Source: Bretschneidera sinensis
Lineage: Eukaryota > Streptophyta > Magnoliopsida > Brassicales > Akaniaceae
Length of the DNA: 64,000 nt
Reading direction: 5' to 3'
NCBI GenBank assembly: GCA_023935145.1
Contig: CM043702.1
Span: 76,068,820 to 76,132,819 of the forward strand
Below the pieces are notes generated by a model. It did no database searches, had not been told where the DNA came from, and worked only from the letters and a program-made list of their open reading frames with translations. Shown in pieces: positions 21,821 to 32,874 of this stretch. Made by a program: the position numbers and the translations under genes. The first letter of the stretch is position 1. Each line of letters opens with the position of its first letter.

Positions 21821-23909
21821 ATATATTTAGACTAGTAGTGTATCATTTTTGTGAGTTTTTTTGAAAAGGATTGTGTCTATTTTTCCTCTTGTAAAATCAT
21901 TTTCAAGTAAAAACTTACTTAGTCTTTCATACCATGCTCTTGGAGCTTGCTTCAACCCATAAAGAGCTTTAGAAAGCTTCTAAACATGGTTTGGAGGAAT
22001 AGGATTTTCAAATCCAAGAGGTTACTCAACACACACCTCTTCTTCTATAAAGCCATTTAAAAATGTGCTTTTTACATCCATTTGAAATAGCTTAAACTTA
22101 TTAAAGTAAGCAAAGGCTAATAGCATACAAATAGTTTCTAATCTAGCTACAAGAGCATACGTTTCATCAAAATCTATTCCTTCTTCTTGATTATATCCCG
22201 TAGCAACTAGTCTAGCCTTATTCCTAGTTACTATTCCATTTTCATTCATCTTATTTCTAAATACCCATTTAGTTCCTATTATAGTGTAATTTTCTGGTCT
22301 AGGAACTAGATTCCATACTTTGTTTCTTTCAAATTGATTTATTTCTTCTTGCATAGCATTTATCCAATCAACATCCTTTTCGGCTTCTACAAATGTCTTA
22401 GGTTCTACTTGAGATAAATAAGCTACATAATTACAAATATTTCTAATAGAGGAACGAGTTCCTAGCCCTTGTGAAGGATCACCAGTCACTTGATCGATTG
22501 GATGATAATTCACAAACCTCCAATCTTTGGGAAGATTATCCTCTTGTTGACTTGTAGATGGTTGATCAAGATTGAGAACATCTACCTTTTGACTTGCTTG
22601 AGGTTGGCTCTCCTTCGGGTCAACAAAGGGAGTAGGTGTTTCCATTCTTGGAATAAAATCTGTATCATCATTAAAAGAGACTACTCTACTACTAATTAGG
22701 TTAGACTCAGCAAAGGCCACATGTACGGATTCTTCAACCACTAAAGTTCTTTTGTTAAAGACTTTAAAGCTTTACTAGAGGTTGAATATCCTAAAAATAT
22801 CCCCTCATCGGTCTTTGAGTTAAATTTACCCAAGTTAGTTTTATTGTTATTTACGATAAAGCATTTACCAAAGGCACAAAAAGAAGAGATATTAGGCTTT
22901 CTACCTTTCCATAATTCATATGGAGTTTTATTTAGCATAGGCCTAATTAATACTCTATTTAAAACATAGCAAGAAGTGTTTACGGCTTCCAACCAAAAAT
23001 ATTTTGGCAAACTATTTTCACGAAGCATTGTTCTTGCAAACTCTTCTAGAACTCTATTTTTTCTTTCAACAACTCTATTTTGTTAAGGAGTTCTAGGTGC
23101 TGAAAAATTGTGATTAATTCCATTTTCATTACAAAATTTTGAAAAGCTTTGGTTTTCAAATTTATTTCTATGATCATTTCTTATACTAGAAATAAAAATT
23201 CATTTTTCATTTTGAACCTTTTTACAAAAGTTCACAAATCCTTTGTAAGCTTAATCCTTGTAAGCAATAAAAATAAAATAGTCATTAACAATAACAAGAG
23301 CATATTGATGGCCACCTAGACTTATGGTACTTATTGGACCAAAAAAGTCCATATGTAGAAGTTCTTATAGTCTAGTAATTGAGACTATATTTTTTGATTT
23401 AAAAAAAAAATTCTAGTTTGTTTTCCTATTTGACAAGCATCACACACCTTATCTTTTTCAAATTTGATTTTTGGAAGTCCAATGACTAAATCTTTTCTTG
23501 AAATGATTTTAAACAAATCCATATTCACATGACCAAGTCTTCTATGCCACAGGCATAGGTTTTCACTAAATGTGAGAAAACATTTTTTATTTTCCGAATA
23601 CAAAGATTTTAAATCAACTATATAAACAATTTTGTGTCTATGGCCAACAAACTTGATCTTGTTACTCTTGATGTCTATAACTAGACAATGAGATGTTTCA
23701 AATATGACTTTTTTGCCTTTGTCACATAGTTGGCTAATACTAAGCAAATTTGACTTAAGGCCTTGCGCATATAACACATGATCAATGGTTGAGAAATCGT
23801 TACCTACTTTTTCATGCCCGATGATCTTTATCTTTGTGTTATCTCCAGTGGTGACATGTCTACCATCCCTTAGAGTTAACTCTTTGAACATGCTTTGATT
23901 ATCGGTCAT
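21821..23909 (-). pseudogene. E1 pol 5' half: pre-integrase, integrase, N-terminal RT
   Basis: From 23909: CSKHMTDNQSMF just after the protease site, VLYAQGLKSNLLSISQLCDK, HHCC region LWHRRLGHVN...CDACQIGKQ, then a decayed integrase core (about 23040-23390, several stops). The integrase end FGKCFIVNNNKTNLGKFNSK is followed by a linker and RT N-terminus with WVFRNKMNENGIVTRNKARL and FQMDVKSTFLNGFIEEEV (22022-22741). A TGA in the next codons ends the open stretch, and RT continues in pieces ([13 protein letters not shown]) to the A insertion. Order and motifs are those of copia pol. Confidence 0.85.
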
Positions 23910-25030
23910 GTGCTTTGAGCATCAACTATTAAGGTACCAATAGTTACATTTTTCCTTGGTGTGGAGACATATCTCATTCTCATCGTCGATTGCCATTAAG
24001 CTTAGGTTAGCAATCTCCTCATATCCAACTTCATTGTCTGAAGTTTCTTCCTCTTCGTCATCACTCCATGTGGTTGCAATCATAGCTTTCTTTTTGAAGC
24101 TCTTATATGGTTTGCTTGTTGTTCTACAATCGGCCTTGATGTGACCGGGCTTCTTACAACTATAACACATAAGAGGTTCCCTTTTTTGGAATGGAATCCC
24201 TTGTGTAAGGTTTCTTGCTCTTTTTTAAGAACTTGTGAAACCTTTTGGTGATTAAGGCCATCTCACCATCTTCTTCACTGCTTTCATTCTCCTCTTCTTT
24301 TTTTTCCTCTTTGTTACTTGTAGAGGCCTTGAGAGCAATCATCTTTTTCTCCTTCTCATCATCATTGACAACGGGATTCATTTCCTCCATCTTGTATGTC
24401 AATAGTGATCCAAGAAGTGTTTCAACATCAAGTTTGTCGAGATCTTTGGCCTCAGTGATGGCCGTCTTCTTTGCTTTCCAAGTGGATGGAAAAGACTTTA
24501 AGATCTTCCTTGTTAGTTCAAACTCCTCAATGTTCCTACCAAGAAGCTTTAAGCTGTTAACAATAGTGGTGAAACATGAGTACATTTGAGAAATTGTTTC
24601 GTTAGGAGACATTTTGAAAGATTCATACTTGGACACTAGAATATAAATTTTTTATTTTTTAACTTCGCTAGTGCCCAAATATGTGACTTGTAGTTTGTCT
24701 CAAATCTCCTTAGCCGAAACACATGCAGAAAACTTTATTATACTCAGAGATATCTAAATTTAAAATACTCGTGGCTCTATTATTTAGAGACATCAATCTA
24801 CAATTGTCTTCATTGAACTCGGTTTTGAGTTTAAGAATTGTATGATTGATTTCTTCAATAGTTATTTCCTTTGTAGGAATTATAGGTCCTTCCTTAATGA
24901 CTCTCCATAGATTGTAATCTTATCCCTTGACAAAGAGTTTCATTCTATTTTTCCAGTAGTTATAGTTAGAGCCATTGAACAAAGGAAGCCTAGTATAGGA
25001 ATGCCCTTCAGTATAGTTGTTTGATGCCAT
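23910..25030 (-). pseudogene. E1 gag and protease start, broken
   Basis: ATG at 25030, 56 bases inside the 5' LTR boundary. The N-terminus reads MASNNYTEGHSYTRLPLF, then SNYNYWKNRMKLF, a TAA, and more Gag. The open stretch 24636-24160 has NETISQMYSCFTTIVNSLK, ILKSFPSTWKAKKTAITEAK and an acidic/Lys-rich tail. A CCHC knuckle CYSCKKPGHIKADC follows (about 24170-24130). The protease signature that should be DSGC reads N-S-stop-C (about 23912-23923), so the active-site Asp is Asn and the Gly codon is TGA. Extended Gag with this motif set is typical of Sireviruses. Confidence 0.82.
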
Positions 25031-25065
25031 CAGATCAACTCAATGATTTTAAGCCTGAAATTGAT

Positions 25066-25085
25066 TACGAAGCTTTGATACAAAT
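25066..25085 (-). promoter_or_regulatory. E1 primer-binding site
   Basis: On the minus strand ttgtatcaaagctt directly follows the 5' LTR. It is a degenerate form of tggtatcagagc, complementary to initiator tRNA-Met. Confidence 0.7.
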
Positions 25086-26238
25086 TGTAAATCGAGGTTC
25101 AAATCCAAGAGGGGATGAATTGGGTTTTAAAAACTTTTGCTGATTAACTTGCAAGTTTTTAAACAGTTAAATACACAAAACACCCAATCAAATAATATGC
25201 TTGAAAGTAAAGAGTTTAAGGAAGAGAAAGTGCAAACTTTGTCTATACTGGTTTGGCAATATTGGATTCTTTCCGACCTTACGTCCACTCTCTTCAAGGA
25301 ACCTCCTTGAAGTAATCCACTAAAGCTTTAGTCGTATAACTTCACGGGTGTTTTACAAACCTTACAACCAATCTCTTCCTCACGGAAGCTACGATGAAGT
25401 GTTTAATTCTAAACACTCTAAGAGTTATACCAACTCTTTCCCTTTACGATAAATGAAATTTACTAAAGTAAATGGTGGAGAGACAATAATAAATGCTTTT
25501 ACAAATGAACAATATCTCTCTTTCAAGAACAAGCTTGAAGAATGGCCCAACAATAAATTTTTCAAAGCTTTTGAAAATTAATGAGCTATCTTGTGAATTG
25601 AATGTGTTCTCTTCTTGTTTTAAATGCTCATTGAAGTGGGTTTATATAGCCTTGAATAAATATAGTCGTTTGACACAGATTTGGTAGGTTTGGGGAGTTA
25701 AATGCCCAAGTCTCGCGTTGCAAACGGTCATATTTTCGAATTACCAGTCGATTGGTTCCTTGTACAAGTCGACTGGGTCAAGTGAAGAATTTTCACTTTT
25801 TAGGCCAAATGAGAGTACTAGTCGACCAGGTCAGAGGACCAGTCGACTGGGTGAAGTTACTAGTCGATTGGAAACTTTCTGTCCCATATCCCAATCGACT
25901 GGTATATGGACCCAGTCGACTGAGTTGTCTTTCAACCCAATTTTCCTTTTGAAAAACAATTTTTGACTTAGAAACGTTTTGTATGTTTAGTTTTGTCAAA
26001 GTCTTTTATAAATTGAACCACAAATCAAGCTATGTAATTGAATAAAAGAGATTTATATTTGTTTCAATTACCTTAATGCCTATTCTAGATCTTCTGTCTT
26101 GTTTTGGTGTGTGACTCGCGTTGAGTTCTTGCATCTTGTTTCTGTACTGAATGCTTTTACCGCTTAAACACTTAGATAAAACTGTTAGTGCAATTAGAGT
26201 AGGGTTTTGTCATTATTAAAATAAAATACGGGTCAACA
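25086..26238 (-). repeat. E1 5' LTR
   Basis: 1153 bp. Minus-strand TATA lies at about 25641-25651. Seven palindrome variants are at 25740-25930, one perfect at 25839-25850. The intact TGTTGAC start (minus strand) abuts TSD gatac at 26239-26243. Confidence 0.9.
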
Positions 26239-27035
26239 GATACTTATGGTACAATTGAGTTCTTTAAAATTTGAGTGCTTACACGAATGATAGATTATAT
26301 TTACTTTGCATCAAATATTGTTTGTGTATTGATCATCAAAGCATAATAAGCATTCTTTAGCGTTGTGATATGTATTGAGTCAATTCACTGTTAGGATAAT
26401 CAATGATAACCCTCATAAATATTTTCCTTTTTCCTTTGAATATTATGTATGTTGCTTAAATGTGTGGTGAGTATGAGTATGTCTGCCTCTGTTGCTTTCG
26501 TTGCCTCTTTTTGTGATTGTTCCTCTATAACGGAAATAGAAGTTTCCCAATGATTCTTCTATGCTAGTTAGCACACCAAAGAACAAACTAGTCATGATTT
26601 CTTAGATGTTAGTATTGAGAGTTAGTAGTAAAATTTTGAGATGATCCATGGGTAAGGTTAGGGTCATTAATGTTCTTTGCAAGTCTAACGTCTTAAAGCT
26701 ACATTGGCTTGAATATATTGGTGACACTAGCTTTATTTGTGTTGATTACAGTTTATTTATTTTTTATACTATTTGTTTGTAAGGTATATCTTTTCTTGGA
26801 TGTTTATCTACTGTTTCATTGATACAAGTAGAAAATGAAAATATAGATCCATCAAATGTCATATGCTATGATTGATATGTAATCGCTATGCATCTTAGAG
26901 TTAATCTGTCGTAGGTATTTTTTAATTAGTGGTGCTTTCCGTTAGTTTTTTGAAGGAAAGAATAATTATGAATTCTTATTATAATTGAATTCCATACTGG
27001 GAAACATTTTATTTTTTGTCCTTTTAGTGGTGTTT
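26239..27035 (-). repeat. Right part of the split ~1-kb repeat unit plus one ~100-bp satellite monomer
   Basis: 26239-26935 read in reverse complement follows the 41489-44896 units (landmark ggtgtgctaactag, here reversed at about 26560-26575). At about 26925-26940 it passes, through a shared ggaaag/caccac stretch, into one reversed copy of the ~100-bp monomer of the 44897-48768 array (about 26925-27035, with a gaattcca core and ttttttgtcc). No genes. Confidence 0.8.
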
Positions 27036-29120
27036 GCCCGAAGATTTGCTAAAGATAGACTTATTTTCTCCGCTTCCCAACATGTTCTTCCACAATCTGA
27101 CCACCAAAACTAGTGACGGTGACCTTAACATCCCAAGTACGAGACTGAGCACCATTATCTCTGGCAGGAGTGTTGCCACCCCCCAGTCTCTGGAGAGAGA
27201 GTGATATCTGGCAAACATTTGTGCACCTGATTTAAGTCCAATTGAGGGCAGATCTTGCCCACCTCCACCTTGGCCTTATCGAAGCCCACAACATACTCCT
27301 CGATGGCCTTCTTATAAACCAAGTCATAAAAAGCTGAAAACCGCTTGAACTCCTCAATAACCACCTCCTTGGACCTGACTAATTCAATTTTGAGCTTCTC
27401 TATCTTGGCATCAGCGAACTCTAACTTCACAAAGTCTAAACCTCTTCATGGAGATTGCGTCGATCCTCTCTCAACTCAGAGACTTGTTCAATCTAGGTGT
27501 GAAGCTATGTCTATAAATCATCTTTCTCCTTAGCAACATCGACAACCTCCACCACTACCTGAGAGTACAACTCAGCCACTATGGCATATAAAATACCCAC
27601 CTAATAAAGGAAAGAAAGTAGGTCAGATAACAATTAAAAAGCTAAAAATAATTGAAGTTATGAGAATATGCATTCCTTTTGTGCTGACTGACTTATAATC
27701 GCAACCATGACCTCAGGAGGATAGTTTAGGATCTCAACCTTATCCTTGGGAATGACAGACCCTCAAATTAGTTGGTGGGTAGTCCTCGTATCAACAAAAG
27801 TTGAGTCAGTAGGCAAGACAGACCAACAACCATGAAAAACATATAGGACTGCACCATTACTGCCCTCACCATGTGGAACAGAAGGTGGAGGATGATTCCC
27901 CTCCCTAGTTCCTGAAGTGGGTGAATCACCAATAGAAAAATGGGACTGGTCCCACAGACCCGAGCTGCTATCCTCTCTAGGCCTCTTTCTTCGATTGAAA
28001 GATGGAGAAGAAGGGGTATCTGAGATTGACTAAAGATTGGCAGAGGAAGACTTCCCCTGCTTATTGGCCGCCAAACAAAGAAGGTGATTCGTGTCGGTAA
28101 CCATCGCTACAAGTAAAAGAAGACATGTTAATACAAGATAGATAAGGAAACTGAAGTCGAAATAGACTAGAAAAACTGAAATGGCAAAAATATTCTAAGT
28201 ATGAAGTAACTACCAAGAGTAGCCCTGCTCAGCCCTTACTGAACAAGGACTACCTCATTCACCAACTCAGAGGCATAAATAGGGTTGACATACATTTTGT
28301 TGATCAAATCCTCTTCAGCTTTAATCATTAGAGGAAGATCCCTTTAAGAATTGAATATGCAATATTCCCAGTCCTGCTTGACAAAGAAGGGATCTTCATA
28401 GCGAACAAAGAAATACCTCATCTTCCATCCATGGACAGATGACAAGTTCTCGAACACTATCTTTCTCCTAACTTTTGAAGTTGAGGTATACCAACAATTA
28501 TCCTAAAGCTTCTTAATGATATAAAAGCTCCTAAATAGGTTCAATGAAAAGGGTGCATTCCTACCGTACCGAGTAAGACTAAGGAAGAAGTCGATGACCA
28601 TCCTTATAGAATTTGGCGGTAGCTAGTTAGGAGCGATGATAAAAAATTTAAACAATTGGGCTACCTTTGGATCTATAGGAAGTTGAAACCCTCCCCTAAA
28701 TAAATCTCTGAACATACATCTCATAGGGTGACATAACGGATCGAGCTACACATTCTCTCCTTAAAATTATGAAGTCATATCCCAAAGTCACTAGGACTAC
28801 AGTACTTATGGCGAAAATTAGAAAAAGATTTAAAAGAAATAGAATGCATGTATGACTTAACAACATAATGGAAATGGTTGTGGCCCCATGACTATTCAAC
28901 ATAGACCTCTTCTAAAGCAGGAGCATTGGCCCCAACTTTTACATGATCTTCTCCGGACCTACGATTCAAATCCTCACTAAACAAGGTCCCTTCAAAAGAA
29001 AAGGCCTTTGTATCAAAGAAACGATGGGACTTTCCATCCTCATAAGAATTATAAGACATTATGAAAAATGAGGGGAGTAAGACAAAGCTATTATCGAAGA
29101 AATGAGGAAAAATTAACAAG
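27036..29120 (-). pseudogene. Element I: plant gypsy-type transposon protein (Transposase_28-like), broken
   Basis: Minus strand. From about 28700: RDLFRGGFQLPIDPKVAQLF, then FIIAPN, RYGRNAPFSLNLFRSFYII, and VHGWKMRYFFVRYEDPFF (about 28430). A spacer follows with RRKRPREDSSSG (about 27970), then at 27430-27155 a helical segment with YKKAIEEYVVGFDKAKVEV and CPQLDLNQ. Stops interrupt at several points. Known: GGF-PL, then W...FFFV, then a helical region ending in a P-LDLS-like motif is the arrangement of plant proteins catalogued as putative gypsy-type transposon (Transposase_28), usually gag-region proteins of non-autonomous gypsy elements. No pol is present here. Confidence 0.65.
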
Positions 29121-29580
29121 GAGGTCGGTCGGAGAGGGTACCAGTCGAAGCCGATGATCTCTAGGATGAGGATAAGTTAGGATGAGGATGGAGATGAGCT
29201 GAAGAAAGAGGATAAGCTGAACAAAGATTGACCTGAAAGGAGACAAGGGCAGAGCTGGGTGGACGATGTTGAATTGGCTCAAAGCATTGGAGGGTTGGGA
29301 GAAATGACATTGTGAAGGGCTAAGGCATCCTCATTCCTCCTTATATAGAATTTTATTACCTCAAAAAATGTAAAAGGCACATAGAGCAGTGGAACAATCA
29401 TACCAATTAGTCCAAAGGTCACCTCTAGAAGTATAAAAGGCCTCTCAAGTGGTGCAAAAGTCATATTATAATTAATATACGTGACAAAAGATCCTAAAAA
29501 TAGACAAGTAAGCAAGCACCTCGGTCCTCTAACCCAGATAGACCGAGGTTTGAGTGAATCATCACTAAAAAACCCCATCT
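29121..29580 (-). promoter_or_regulatory. Probable promoter and leader of element I
   Basis: A minus-strand TATA box attctatataaggag lies at about 29336-29350, followed by a leader toward the ORF. The tandem arrays at 29581-30400 lie directly upstream, as U3 repeats do in other LTRs here. LTR borders were not resolved. Confidence 0.45.
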
Positions 29581-30170
29581 GAGAACCGAGGTTGGAATCA
29601 CAAACTTGAACCCCTTCGGATCCCTCATGGATCGATTACCAAAGTGGGAGTCTACAACTCAAACCACATTGGATCTCTTAAGAACTGAGTACTGACGTGA
29701 GAGAACAAAAATCAAACCATTCTAGGACCTTTAAAGGTTGAGTACCTAAACTTAAATAATCTCACATCCTTCATGGACTGAGTATCGAGGTGAAAGTATA
29801 AAACTCAACCCACCTCATGTCTCTTAAGGGCCGAGTACCAACGTGGGAATCCCAAACTCGAACCACTTCGGATCCCTCATAGACAAAGTATCGAGGTGGG
29901 AGTACAAAACTCAAACCACCTTGGGTTCTTTAAGGGTCAAGTACCGAGGTTGGAATCCTAAAATCAAAACATCTCATATCCCTCATAGACCATATACATA
30001 GGTGGGAGTCTATAACTCAAACCACCTCGGGTCCATTAAAGTTTAAGTACCGAGGAGGGAGTCCCAAACTCGAACCACCTCAGATCCCTCATGGTTCGAG
30101 TATTGAAGTGGGAGTCCACAACTCAAAACCACCTTAGGTCCTTCAAGAGCTAAGTACCGAAGTAGGATGG
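29581..30170. repeat. Tandem array, about 53-bp unit, about 11 copies, alternating dimers
   Basis: Units share gagtaccgaggtgggagtc, then aaactcaaaccacctc. They alternate between a ggatccctcatggac-like and a gggtccttaaaggg-like ending, giving a ~107-bp higher-order period. Copies are diverged. Confidence 0.8.
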
Positions 30171-30400
30171 CAAAATCCAACCACCTCAGACCAAAAGAGG
30201 CTGAGGTCCGAGGTGGGTGACCAATTTTTCAAAAGGCCAACAACCTTAGACCAAAAAGAGGCCAAGGTCCGAGATGGGTACCCATTTTTTTCCAAAGGCT
30301 AACCACCTCAGACCAAAACTGGTCGAGGTCTAACGTGGGTTCCCAATTTTTTTAAAGACTAACTACCTCGGACTTAAACAAGATGAGGTCCAAGGTGGGT
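30160..30400. repeat. Second tandem array, about 60-bp hairpin units, 4 copies
   Basis: Each unit contains caccacctcagacc-like and ggtccgaggtgg-like arms, an imperfect inverted repeat with a 10-15-nt loop, followed by a T-rich spacer. It lies at the end of the 53-bp array and shares the ccgaggtggg word with it. Confidence 0.75.
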
Positions 30401-30970
30401 GGTCCAAGTGAAGAACCTCATTGGATGAAATATGGTCGAGGACTGAGGTAGGTCGATCAAAACAAAAACCACCATAGTCTTTTTACAAACCAAAGTTTGA
30501 GGAGGGTTCTCAAGACCCAAAGCCAAGGCTCAAAGAGGGTTATCATAGACAAAGGTCACCCTAGATCCATTAAGGCGGAAGACTAAGATGGACTGTCCCA
30601 AGTAAGTCCTACTACAAAATATCCATATATTTATCTATCTACTCCTTTAGACTGTGTAGGTCAAATATACCCTCCTACCAGAGGATGATACCTACCAATC
30701 ATAAGGGTAAAATGATAATTTTGATTCCATTTAAGCCCTATAAATAAGGGCCCCTTTATAATAATACATTCATAACATCTTTCACTGTTTTGCTCTCCCA
30801 ACCTCCTAATCTGACTTAAGTATCGAAGGGCCCTTCTTGAGTAAAACACTATGGGTCAGTTTCCTTTTCAGGTATCTTGAATCTAGTTTATAGCAAACCA
30901 ACACAAATCAGTATAGTCCAAAGCGAACTAATCCGAAACTAACTCCAGTAACTGACTCGACCTATTTTCG
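30401..30970 (+). mobile_element. Probable LTR fragment, + strand, family unknown
   Basis: Around 30730-30760 there is a TATA-like ccctataaataaggg, followed by an aacctcctaatctgactt run and cgaagggcccttcttgag. This resembles the R/U5 part of gypsy LTRs (recalled pattern ctgacttgagcgtcgga). No partner LTR is in the window. 30401-30600 is low-complexity spacer related to the neighbouring array. Confidence 0.4.
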
Positions 30971-31579
30971 GCATTAACCATAACAAAGAGACATTATAAC
31001 GTCTTATTATGTCCTTCTACCATTGTAGAGATATATAGGATCTACTGTTCTAAGTAAATTTCACCGTAGACATGTGAGACTTACATTATGAGAGATTCAT
31101 GATTCCCTATTAAAGATATGATATAATGAGGTAGGAAATTAATAGGTCCAAGAAACTATCATGTGAGGTCTAATTGGTTCAATCACCTACTCTTGTGAAA
31201 ATGGTGGGTTCGATTTAACTAAAATATATTATGCAAGAAACTATTATATGGGGGTAATATATTTTAAAGACTGAATGAATGATTCAGAATTACATAAGTT
31301 GTAACTGATAAGTGTTATCTACTTGTTAAAGGTTTATTATAGCCAATAAACTATTATGTGAGGCTATTTTAAACAAGTAATGGGATCTCAATCTCCATAA
31401 GGAGACCTTCCAATAGGGTTACCCGAATTTCATACTGAGGGATTATGGAATTTGAAAATAATAGCGGGAGGAACCAAAATGATTAAAGACCAATTCTATT
31501 GGTACATAATAAAATAGAATAAATGCTAATTTTCTGATGTTGTCGACTTGTAGATCACAAAGACCAACCTTAACACTTT
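30971..31579 (+). other. Leader/LTR-like stretch of a copia fragment, with a triplicated motif
   Basis: About 600 bases without a gene. The motif aaactattatgtgagg occurs three times in variant form (about 31151-31170, 31235-31254, 31345-31364). It lies immediately before a copia gag fragment in the same orientation, so it is probably that element's LTR or leader. Confidence 0.45.
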
Positions 31580-31806
31580 TTCTAGAATTCTTAATACCAG
31601 CAGACTGATTGGGTCTAATTTCCTAGATTGGATTAAGAATTTGAGATTGTTATCAATTTTGACAAAATTGGCTATATTCTTGATCAATCGCTTCCAATAG
31701 TTGTTGTTGAGAATGCGCTAGAAGAATAAGTCGCTATTTTTTAGAAGTGGCAAGAAGATGACATGAAAGTTAGGTTCTATATACTTGCATCTAACTCTCT
31801 GACACA
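31580..31806 (+). pseudogene. Copia gag fragment
   Basis: Plus-strand translation contains SNFLDWIKNLR, FDKIGYILDQSLP and KWQEDDMKVRFYILAS with stops and shifts. This is the N-terminal pattern of plant copia Gag (a W-x-x-x-[LIV]R block, then a YVLDQ-like block, then a CYILASM-like block). It ends abruptly at the F fragment. Confidence 0.6.
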
Positions 31807-31949
31807 GAATAGCACCCATAGCAAAATCACTGGCATCACACATGAGCTCAAATTAAAGGTTCCAATCAGGTGCCATCATAATCGGTGCAAACGTAAGTAA
31901 TTTTTTAATTTATTGAAGGCAGTCATGCACTCTTCTGTCCATACAAACT
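31807..31949 (-). pseudogene. F RNase H fragment (left of D)
   Basis: Minus strand: TEECMTAFNKLKNYL, frameshift, then APIMMAPDWNL and ELMCDASDFAMGAIL, the gypsy RNase H start. The D insertion (TSD aaact) separates it from the RT connection at 37971. Confidence 0.8.
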
Positions 31950-32785
31950 TGTTGGAAATCACCTTGACAAGATGCCCAGGTGGTGATCTTCCAAACACCC
32001 AAGTCTTGAATGACTTGTAGAAAGAATTTCAGCAATCGAACTCAAGAACAGAAAATCAAAGAAAGAAAGAAGACAAGTAATATGTTGTCGAGGTTCGGCA
32101 ATGTGCCTACGTCCCTGTGAGTTCCTCCGAACTCTCTGCACTATCTCAATAGTTCTTACAAAGTTACAGCAATCCCCTTCAAGAATCCAAGTTCTTGAAG
32201 AAACAAGAAGAGAAGGAAGAAGATGAGAACTCAACAATGTTCTCTAATCTAATCTAGACTCTCTCTATCTAATTATAACCAGCCTCACTACAAGAGTCCC
32301 TCTTGTGTTTATGTCTCTCTACACAATTCTCTCTTAGTGTTTACAATGATCTCACAACGTCACAAAACTCTCTTGTATGTGTGTTTTTGTATCTTGTATT
32401 TTTCTTATAAAATGAGGCCTTGAGAACCCCTTTTATAGCCTCTTAATTCTTGGACATTCTTGTGAGTCATTATCCTCCCTTTGATCATGTTCTTCCTTTA
32501 ATCTCAGCCCTACATCACTCTCCAAGTGATGCTGTGTGTTTTGGTGTGGTGCTGTGTGCTGCGGCGTGACCTGATGCTGCAGCCACCTGATGCTGTGCGC
32601 ACACCTCCTACCAGTGGGCAGAAACTTCCACAGCAGTGTGCCTGACCTTCCTATGCTCAAAATTGAAGCACACACATGTGTGCAACCTTATAACTTGCTG
32701 AAATTTGATTTCCAACAATTGGTTTGGACATTAATCAACCTTAGACCATGTTTGGACATGTTTGAAACTTAGGCAAATAACAATA
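31950..32785 (-). repeat. D 3' LTR
   Basis: Minus-strand TATA ggctataaaagggg at 32427-32440. Upstream is a block with repeated tgatgctg and gtgtgctg words (32520-32625). Hairpin cttcaagaa-6 nt-ttcttgaag at 32177-32200. The LTR start on the minus strand is TATTG where the other LTR has TGTTG. Confidence 0.93.
32427..32440 (-). promoter_or_regulatory. TATA box of D LTR (copy also at 37613-37626)
   Basis: ggctataaaagggg on the minus strand in both LTRs. The right copy would drive transcription of D. Confidence 0.75.
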
Positions 32786-32786
32786 A

Positions 32787-32802
32787 TCTCTACCTTTGTC
32801 TA
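32787..32802 (-). promoter_or_regulatory. Polypurine tract of D
   Basis: gacaaaggtagagat on the minus strand, next to the 3' LTR. The same core occurs in A (20868-20883) and, mutated, in B. Confidence 0.75.
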
Positions 32803-32874
32803 AGTGTTCAAAAAAAAAAAACCTGAACCATTGTGCAGAAAGTTTCGGGATCCAAACTCATATTGAGTTACCAA

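Larger units (their letters stand above)
1487..26238 (-). mobile_element. E1: Sirevirus/Maximus-like Ty1/copia retrotransposon with a third ORF, heavily decayed and invaded
   Basis: Seen: direct LTRs at 1487-2643 and 25086-26238, both starting TGTAAA (+ strand), flanked by an identical 5-bp duplication gatac (1482-1486 and 26239-26243). The minus strand reads gag (about 25030-24160), zinc knuckle, protease, integrase, RT, RNase H, a non-coding palindrome-rich spacer, a third ORF (4628-3353), a polypurine tract and the LTR. Without nested A it is about 9.1 kb. Known: Sireviruses are long copia elements with an extended Gag and, in some members, an extra ORF after pol. The gag sequence (a KYESFKM...NETISQM region) fits that lineage. 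Coding regions carry many stops and frameshifts, so it is not autonomous. Confidence 0.9.

Noticed and set aside
26244..26935. Possible host gene or intron flanking E1
   Set aside because: It matches, reversed, the ~1-kb repeat at 41489-44896 and has no coding pattern.
29279..29578. Hydrophobic 99-codon minus-strand frame as a membrane protein
   Set aside because: It covers the probable TATA box and upstream part of element I; hydrophobicity comes from T-rich DNA, and nothing homologous is recognised.
30730..30760. TATA-like ccctataaataaggg as promoter of a host gene
   Set aside because: The downstream text is LTR-like and no host coding sequence follows.
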